Positions 58,657 through 64,000 of a DNA stretch of 64,000 bases are shown piece by piece. Every line of letters starts with the position of its first letter. The stretch's first letter is position 1. The position numbers and the translations under genes were made by a program. The notes beneath the pieces were generated by a model that did no database searches, was not told the origin of the DNA, and was given only the letters and a program-made list of their open reading frames with translations. Source of the DNA: Cryptomeria japonica (lineage: Eukaryota > Streptophyta > Pinopsida > Cupressales > Cupressaceae); NCBI RefSeq assembly GCF_030272615.1, contig NC_081406.1:239992422-240056421 (forward strand). Direction: 5' to 3'.

Positions 58657-60019
58657 ATGGTGCAAAGAGGAACTAGGAATGGTGGAGTGTGTGGGATTGC
58701 AAACCCTATTGTGATGGAGATGTTGCGAGGAATAGCAGCCCGGTTAGAAGTCGTGGAGACAGCCCAGAGAAGAGGTCGACATATTGAAGATGTAAGTGAA
58801 GATGGAGAAGAAGCCCTGATAGAACAAGTAAACCTACTGGTGGTTGATCCTGATGAAGAAAGGTTTTTTAGGTTTTTAAGTAGGATGAACACTAAACCTC
58901 ATTTTACCCCACTGGAATATGAGGAGAAGTTAAATTTAGATGAATTGATGGATTGGATTTCAAAGATGGAGAAGTATTTTGATTTTGAAAACACTACAAA
59001 AGAGAGTAAGGTGAAATATGCCTGTACCCGATTGAAAGGTCATGCATCTCTTTGGTGGGAGCATTCACAAGTTGATAGACAAAGAAGAGGTAAAGAAAAG
59101 ATTAAGACATGGGATTGGATGATTTCTAAATTGAAATCAAAGTTTTTCCTGATGAATTATTAAGTGGATTTGTTCCTAAAATTGCATAACCCGGGACATA
59201 AGGAATCTAGTGTGAAGGAGTACATCAAAGAATTTTACAAATTGAAAATCAGATCCAGACACGCTGATGATTAAGTTGAACAAATTGCAAGATATTTGAA
59301 TGGATTACGAATGTCTATACAAGATGTACTCAATATGATCAAATTGGAGAGTGTTGAAGAGGCTTACCAGTATGCACTAAATGCTGAAGAGAAATTGAAT
59401 AAAAGACACAAGTAGAGACAGAGAGGTAGAGGAGGAAGGTTTATCGATAGAAAATTTCAAGAAGGAAGAGGATATACCAGAAGAAGAGGAACCAATACAA
59501 ATTAGATTAAGAACAAGGAAGTGATAAAAGAAGGTAATTCATACAGGAAGGATGATAGAAATTTCTACTGGAGGAGAGAACCAAATGGTTACTGGAATGA
59601 GAACTTTGGAAGACAAGACAAGAGTACATTTAGAGGAACTTTCTTTAAGTGTGGAGGAGAAGGAAACCATGCATTTGAGTGTAAGAAGACAGAGGCTACT
59701 AGAAGAGAAGCAGTGGTGGAAGAAAACCCCACTAGATTAGACACTAAACCGGAAGATGGAGAACTGCTAATGACGAGGAGAGATCTGTGTCATACCAAAG
59801 GAGATGAGGAACCCTTGTAGAGGAAGAATTTATTCAAGACCAGATGTAAGATATCCAGTAAGTGTTGTAAAGTTGTTATTGATAGTGGTAGTTCAGATAA
59901 TCCAGTAAGGTATCCAGTAAGTGTTGTAAAGTTGTTATTGATAGTGTTAGTTCAGATAATCCAGATGTAAGGTATCCAGTAAGTGTTGTAAAGTTGTTAT
60001 TGATAGTTGTAGTTGAAAC
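58657..60019 (+). pseudogene. Ty3/gypsy gag and start of protease, cut by copia insertion
   Basis: ATG 58657. Gag core: FTPLEYEEKLNLDELMDWIS, MEKYFDFENTTKESKVKYA, RLKGHASLWWEHSQ, WDWMISKLKSKF (Retrotrans_gag). An Arg-rich linker follows, and a knuckle FFKCGGEGNHAFEC at about 59643 with its first Cys replaced by Phe. The protease begins VVIDSGSSDN (about 59872), the active-site block. All are in one frame with five stops (two TAA, three TAG). Beyond the block the segment is triplicated, and the copia LTR interrupts it at 60020. Pol should continue beyond the copia element, outside the window. Confidence 0.9.
59841..60019 (+). repeat. About 60-bp tandem triplication of the protease active-site segment
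   Basis: Copies at 59841-59902 (62 bp), 59903-59961 (59 bp) and 59962-60019 (partial, diverging) all carry TATCCAGTAAGTGTTGTAAA and GTTGTTATTGATAGT. Each encodes KVVIDS; copies two and three have altered residues after it. Unit lengths that are not multiples of three break the frame. Confidence 0.93.
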
Positions 60020-61105
60020 TGTTGTGAACCAGTTCTCAATAAATTATAATCCAAATGCAAGTTATTCTAGCTTATACTGAGTGTTGGTAAAACAAACTTA
60101 AGTGCTGGTAAAACAAATTAATAGTTATAGCAACATCAGTTTAACTTAATGCATAAAACATAAAGAGAAATAACATCCACAACACATGACACAAAGATTT
60201 TGACGTGGAAACCTAGTAAGGGGAAAAACCACGATGGGAAACCTTACCCATAATTAGATGATACTACTGCAGATAGTAAGTATATACCAATGGGGTTTGC
60301 ACATGCAGAAATGCCAACCACCTAGAGCTCACTGCTCAATCACATAATAAGAGTCACACTGACTACAATTGGATGGTTAAATCCAATGATAATTTACTAC
60401 TCAAAATAACATATGCAATGCTGGATTTAGTACCGGTTTAAGCTCTGAACATGAGTGCCAAACACCTTCATAACCTTTCCTTCAACTTTCAAATAATGTC
60501 TACGTGATTTGCACAAGGATCTGCTTAATTTCACTCTTCAATATTCGAACGCACTCATATGATCCTATATCCCATATCCGAATCTTCATTAAGATCTTAC
60601 AATCATATATACAAAACCTAGGACCAAATGTATAGGTCAGGTCACTAAAGATATTACAATTAAATCAATTACAAATAAGTCTTGATATGATACAACATGT
60701 CGACTCAATACATTTACCAATCAATAAACCATCTCCATAATGTGTCGTGGTGATCTGGAGTACTGGTCCATAACCTAGACCTATCTGCCAGTAAAGGAAA
60801 ATATGTCAACCCGATTAGACCATTAAGCAAAACACCAAATTCAAACTTCCAATCCATGTCTTCAACATAACCAATTGATCTCCAAGTTATTATCACTACT
60901 GGTGAACAATATAACCTGCTAGTGAACATATATCAATGTATGTACATAAGCCAATATCCATATGGGTGAACACAATATGCCAATTTAACAATTAACCAAT
61001 ATAACCATAGTGCCAAATCAATAATGTAGACCTCCAAGAAGATAAGTGTTGACATCAATGACAAAACCAATGCAACACATGATGAAGTCATCCATAATAC
61101 CAACA
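60020..61105 (-). repeat. 3' LTR of a Sirevirus-like copia element, 1086 bp
   Basis: On the minus strand it starts TGTTGGTATT at 61105 and ends TTCACAACA at 60020, giving TGTTG...CAACA ends. It contains the GGTTTTTCCCC...CCACGT-type block (about 60200-60240) common near R/U5 of plant copia LTRs. The plus-strand flank on the left is GAAAC, the predicted 5-bp target duplication; its mate lies beyond the window. Confidence 0.82.
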
Positions 61106-61460
61106 ATCTCCCCGTTTGGCATTGATGGCAACACTAGATGGAAAAACATCTAAGTGCCAAAAATAGAATTGCAAAAACCAATAAACCAACAAGCTCCCAA
61201 AGATAGATCAATACAAATTTCTGTAACAGAAACATAAACCAAAACCAAAAATACATATATCCAAAGAGTATATCTCTCCCTCAAGGTATAATGTTTTTCC
61301 ATAGATATCTCTCCCCCTTTGACATCAAATGCCAAAGCAGTTAAGAATTCAAAACATAACATTCAGCCAACTACTACCCCTTAGAAGTAGCTCTCCTTCA
61401 TCAAAGCCAGAAAAAGATTTTTATGTTAGTCCCTGTCGGTTTGATGCCAATCTTCAACAT
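61106..61460 (-). other. Internal 3' region with two polypurine tracts
   Basis: GGGGAGAT at 61106-61113 abuts the LTR. A second tract, AAAGGGGGAGAG, lies at about 61310-61321. Both are preceded by similar words (TTTGGCATTTGATG and TTGCCATCAATGCC). Repeated PPTs in this region are a feature of Sireviruses. Confidence 0.75.
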
Positions 61461-64000
61461 CTAAGTCTCTGCTAGTGGGGAAATTACCCCAAGCTACTCT
61501 TTGAGATATTCAAATGTTTCCTCAAGCAAAGGCTTTGTAAAGATATCTACAATTTTCTCTTTAGTATTCACATAAACCAATTTCTCTTCATTTTCTTCAA
61601 CATTCTCTTTCAAAAAATTGTACTTAATAGAAACATGCTTTGTCTTAGAGTGAAATACCAAATTCTTTGATATATCAATTGCTGCTGAATTACCACAATA
61701 AATGATTATTGGGTCTTTGCATTTTACCTTTATATTCTTCAACATTTGCTTGATCCATAATGCCTGAGTACAATTAGTTGCTGCTGCAATATATTCTGAT
61801 TTTGCTATAGATAATGATGTACAAGTCTACTTCTTGCTTATCCATGAAATCAATGTTTTGCCAAGAAAGAATGCACAACTAGTGGTACTCTCTCTGTCAT
61901 CTGTATCTCCTGCCCAATTTGCATCAGTGTATGCACATAAATCAAAATTTTCATCTTTAGGAAACCATAAAACAAGATTTGTTGTGCCTTGTAGGTACCA
62001 GAAAATCCTTTTAATTTCATATTCATGATTTTCTTTAGGATTTCTTTGAAATCTAGATATAATACACATTGCATTCATTATATTAGGTCTGGTTTGTGTT
62101 AAATACAGTAATCCACCAATCCTAGATTTGTATCTTATCAGATTAATAGGAGCTGAATCATCCTTCAATGCCAATTTATTAGTTGTAGTCATGGGAGTGC
62201 TTACTAGTTTGGAATTTTCCATACCAAATTTCTTCAAGATTTCCTTCAATTACTTTGTTTGACATATGAATATACCTTTATCTCTTTGTGAAATCTGTAA
62301 ACTGAGGAATTTTTTTATCTCTCCAATCATAGACATTTTAAATTCTTTTTGCATCTGATTAGCAAAGTCTTTACATAATCCATTTTCACCTCCAAAAATG
62401 ATATCATCCACAAATACTTCAATGACCAAAATATCATCATTGGTAACTTTGTAATACAAATTGCTATCAGCATTACCTTTTGTGTAGCCAAGCTTCAAAA
62501 GATATTTATCCAATCTAGCATACCAAGCTCTGGGAGCTTGCTTCAAACCATATCCTTATTATCTGTCAATGAAAATCCATCAATTTGTTCAATATAAACT
62601 TCCTCCTCAAGATCTCCATTAAAAAATGCATGTTTTACATTCATTTGATAAACTTTATAGTTCTTATGAGCTGCAAATACAAGAAATAGTCTAACTACCT
62701 GAATTTTGGCTACCGGTGCAAAGGTTTCATTATAATCCATTCCTTCTTTCTGTGAATAACCTTTACAAACTAATCTTGCTTTGTTCCTGATTACTTCACC
62801 ATTCTCATTAAGTTTATTTCTATATACCCATTTAGTTCCAATTACATTTTTGTCTTTAGGCTGGGGAACTAATGTCCAAGTATTATTCTTTTCAATTTGT
62901 TCTAATTCATCTTCCATTTCTTTTATCCAATGTTCATCCTGACATGCTTCAATAACAAATGTTGGTTCAACTTGAGAAATTAAACATACCTCTTCATTTG
63001 CCAATCTTCCTCTAGTCACAACACCTTGATTCTTGTTTCTAATTATCTGATTCTCTGAATGATTCAATCTCACATACCTGGGTATGTTCTGATTTACATT
63101 CATAGGCTATTGTTCTTTAGTCACAACTGAGTTTTCTGATGATACCGGTGTGACTAGGTCTTCACTCTGTACCGGTGCAATATGTGCTAGTTGATCTATA
63201 ATCATTTTAACTGTCGGTTCTATAGATCTTAAATCTCCTCTAAAGTGTTCATCTATCTTCATATTAGTACTCTCAATGTTTTTATGTAACCTTTTATTAT
63301 AACATCTATATGCCTTGCTTTTAGATGAATAACCAAGAAATATTCCTTCATCAGTTCTAGGATCAAATTTGCCAATATATTCATCTCTCCTAATATAACA
63401 TTTGCTTCCAAATATTCTGAAATAATTAAGAGTAGGAATATGACCAAACCATAATTCATAAGGGCTCTTACTAGTTTCACTTTTAATGTGAACTCTGTTG
63501 AAAGTATATACCGTTGTATTCACTGCTTCTCTCCAGTACACATGAGGTAGATTTTCTTCCATCAACATGGTTCTTGCTACATCCAAAGTAGTTCTATTCT
63601 TCCTTTCTACAACTCCATTCTGCTGGGGTGTCTAGAGTGATGATAGTATTCTTTTGATTCCATTCACTTCATAGAATGTATTAAATTCTCTAGATGTAAA
63701 TTCTTCTCCTTGATCTGATCTTAGACATTTGATTTTCTTGCTCGTTTCATCTCTACCATTTCCTTGTATATCTTGAATCTTTCAAAAGCTTTTGATTTCT
63801 CCATGAGAAAAGTAACCCAACACATTCTATAATAATCATCAATTATTAGCATAAAGTATCTATCTCCTTTTAGACTTCTTGTTCTTGCTAGACCACATAA
63901 ATCAGTATGAATTAAATCAAGAATGTTATTGGTTTTCTCAGTAATGCTCTTAAATGTTGTTCTAACTTTCTTTCCCTTTTGACATTCCTTACATACCGGA
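61461..64000 (-). pseudogene. Ty1/copia polyprotein (integrase, RT, RNase H), truncated by window end
   Basis: Right to left on the minus strand: CKECQKGKK (GAG-pre-integrase, 63960 onward), LIHTDLCG and LIIDDYYRM (integrase), TPQQNGVVERKNRTTLD (about 63600, preceded by a stop), ELWFGHIPTLNYFRIFGSKC, FDPRTDEGIFLGYS. RT: WTLVPQPKDKNVIGTKWVYR, KARLVCKGYSQKEGMDY, YQMNVKHAFFNGDLEEEVY, where the catalytic D of QMDVK is N; FVDDIIFGG is kept. RNase H: YTDANWAGDTDDR, KTKHVSIKYNFL. A frame change near 62545 and stops at 63632, 63104, 62250, 61824 and 61494 (several CAG to TAG) inactivate it. The ancestral C-terminus ends at about 61461. Confidence 0.93.

Noticed and set aside
58654-58892. Minus-strand Ser/Thr-rich frame opposite the gypsy gag
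   Set aside because: Antisense shadow of the gag reading frame.
1-64000. CRISPR arrays, tRNA and rRNA genes
   Set aside because: No spaced identical short repeats with unique spacers; TGGTATCAGAG matches are primer sites of retroelements and not tRNA genes; no rRNA-like sequence.

Overview
This 64 kb window looks like a gene-poor, AT-rich chromosomal segment of a large seed-plant genome. The evidence is dense nested plant transposons (Ty1/copia, Ty3/gypsy, LINE, CACTA), initiator-Met tRNA primer sites, a plant PPR fragment and CpG depletion outside a few islands. The degree of decay and a caulimovirid-like relic would suit a gymnosperm, but that is inference. No bacterial-type genes, tRNA, rRNA or CRISPR were seen.

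Layout. 1-10 kb: no convincing gene. It holds degenerate minisatellites (1.56-3.31 kb), tandem duplications (2.25, 2.66, 4.95, 6.02, 7.03 and 9.78 kb) and a TA microsatellite. 10.7-13.5 kb: the 3' half of a broken LINE (zf-RVT, RNase H, 3'-UTR-like tail). 15.0-26.7 kb: the main unit, a CACTA (En/Spm) transposon read on the minus strand. It has a CpG-rich subterminal end starting with CACTA, an about 13-exon accessory (TNPA/Transposase_24-type) gene, a TNP2 transposase gene (TA, TNP2, DUF4218, DUF4216, poly-Asp tail), and between them a decayed SET-domain open reading frame on the same strand. That SET cargo is the most interesting item found. 28.0-29.5 kb: a minus-strand relic resembling a caulimovirid movement protein next to a tRNA-Met-type primer site. 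30.3-30.8 kb: a PPR pseudogene. 33.3-37.8 kb: an LTR edge, a 41-bp tandem repeat and an unexplained 1.4 kb CpG-rich degenerate array. 38.3-40.9 kb: a (GA)n tract and a gypsy gag-protease relic. 42.3-43.6 kb: an about 540-bp tandem repeat. 43.6-44.2 kb: the best candidate for a resident gene, a 77-codon ORF with a TATA box and a G-box/ABRE. 44.3-49.0 kb: duplicated blocks and a 1.8 kb insertion with a 14-bp target duplication. 49.8-54.9 kb: a non-autonomous copia element with both LTRs, gag and protease but no integrase or RT. 58.2-60.0 kb: a gypsy element (LTR end, PBS, gag, start of protease) interrupted at 60020 by a minus-strand Sirevirus-like copia element that runs off the window end.

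How it fits together. Almost everything is nested mobile DNA in different states of decay. In several elements the stop codons are mostly CAG to TAG, CAA to TAA or CGA to TGA, as expected from deamination of methylated cytosine. Coordinates of LTR edges and intron-exon borders were read by eye and are approximate unless stated.
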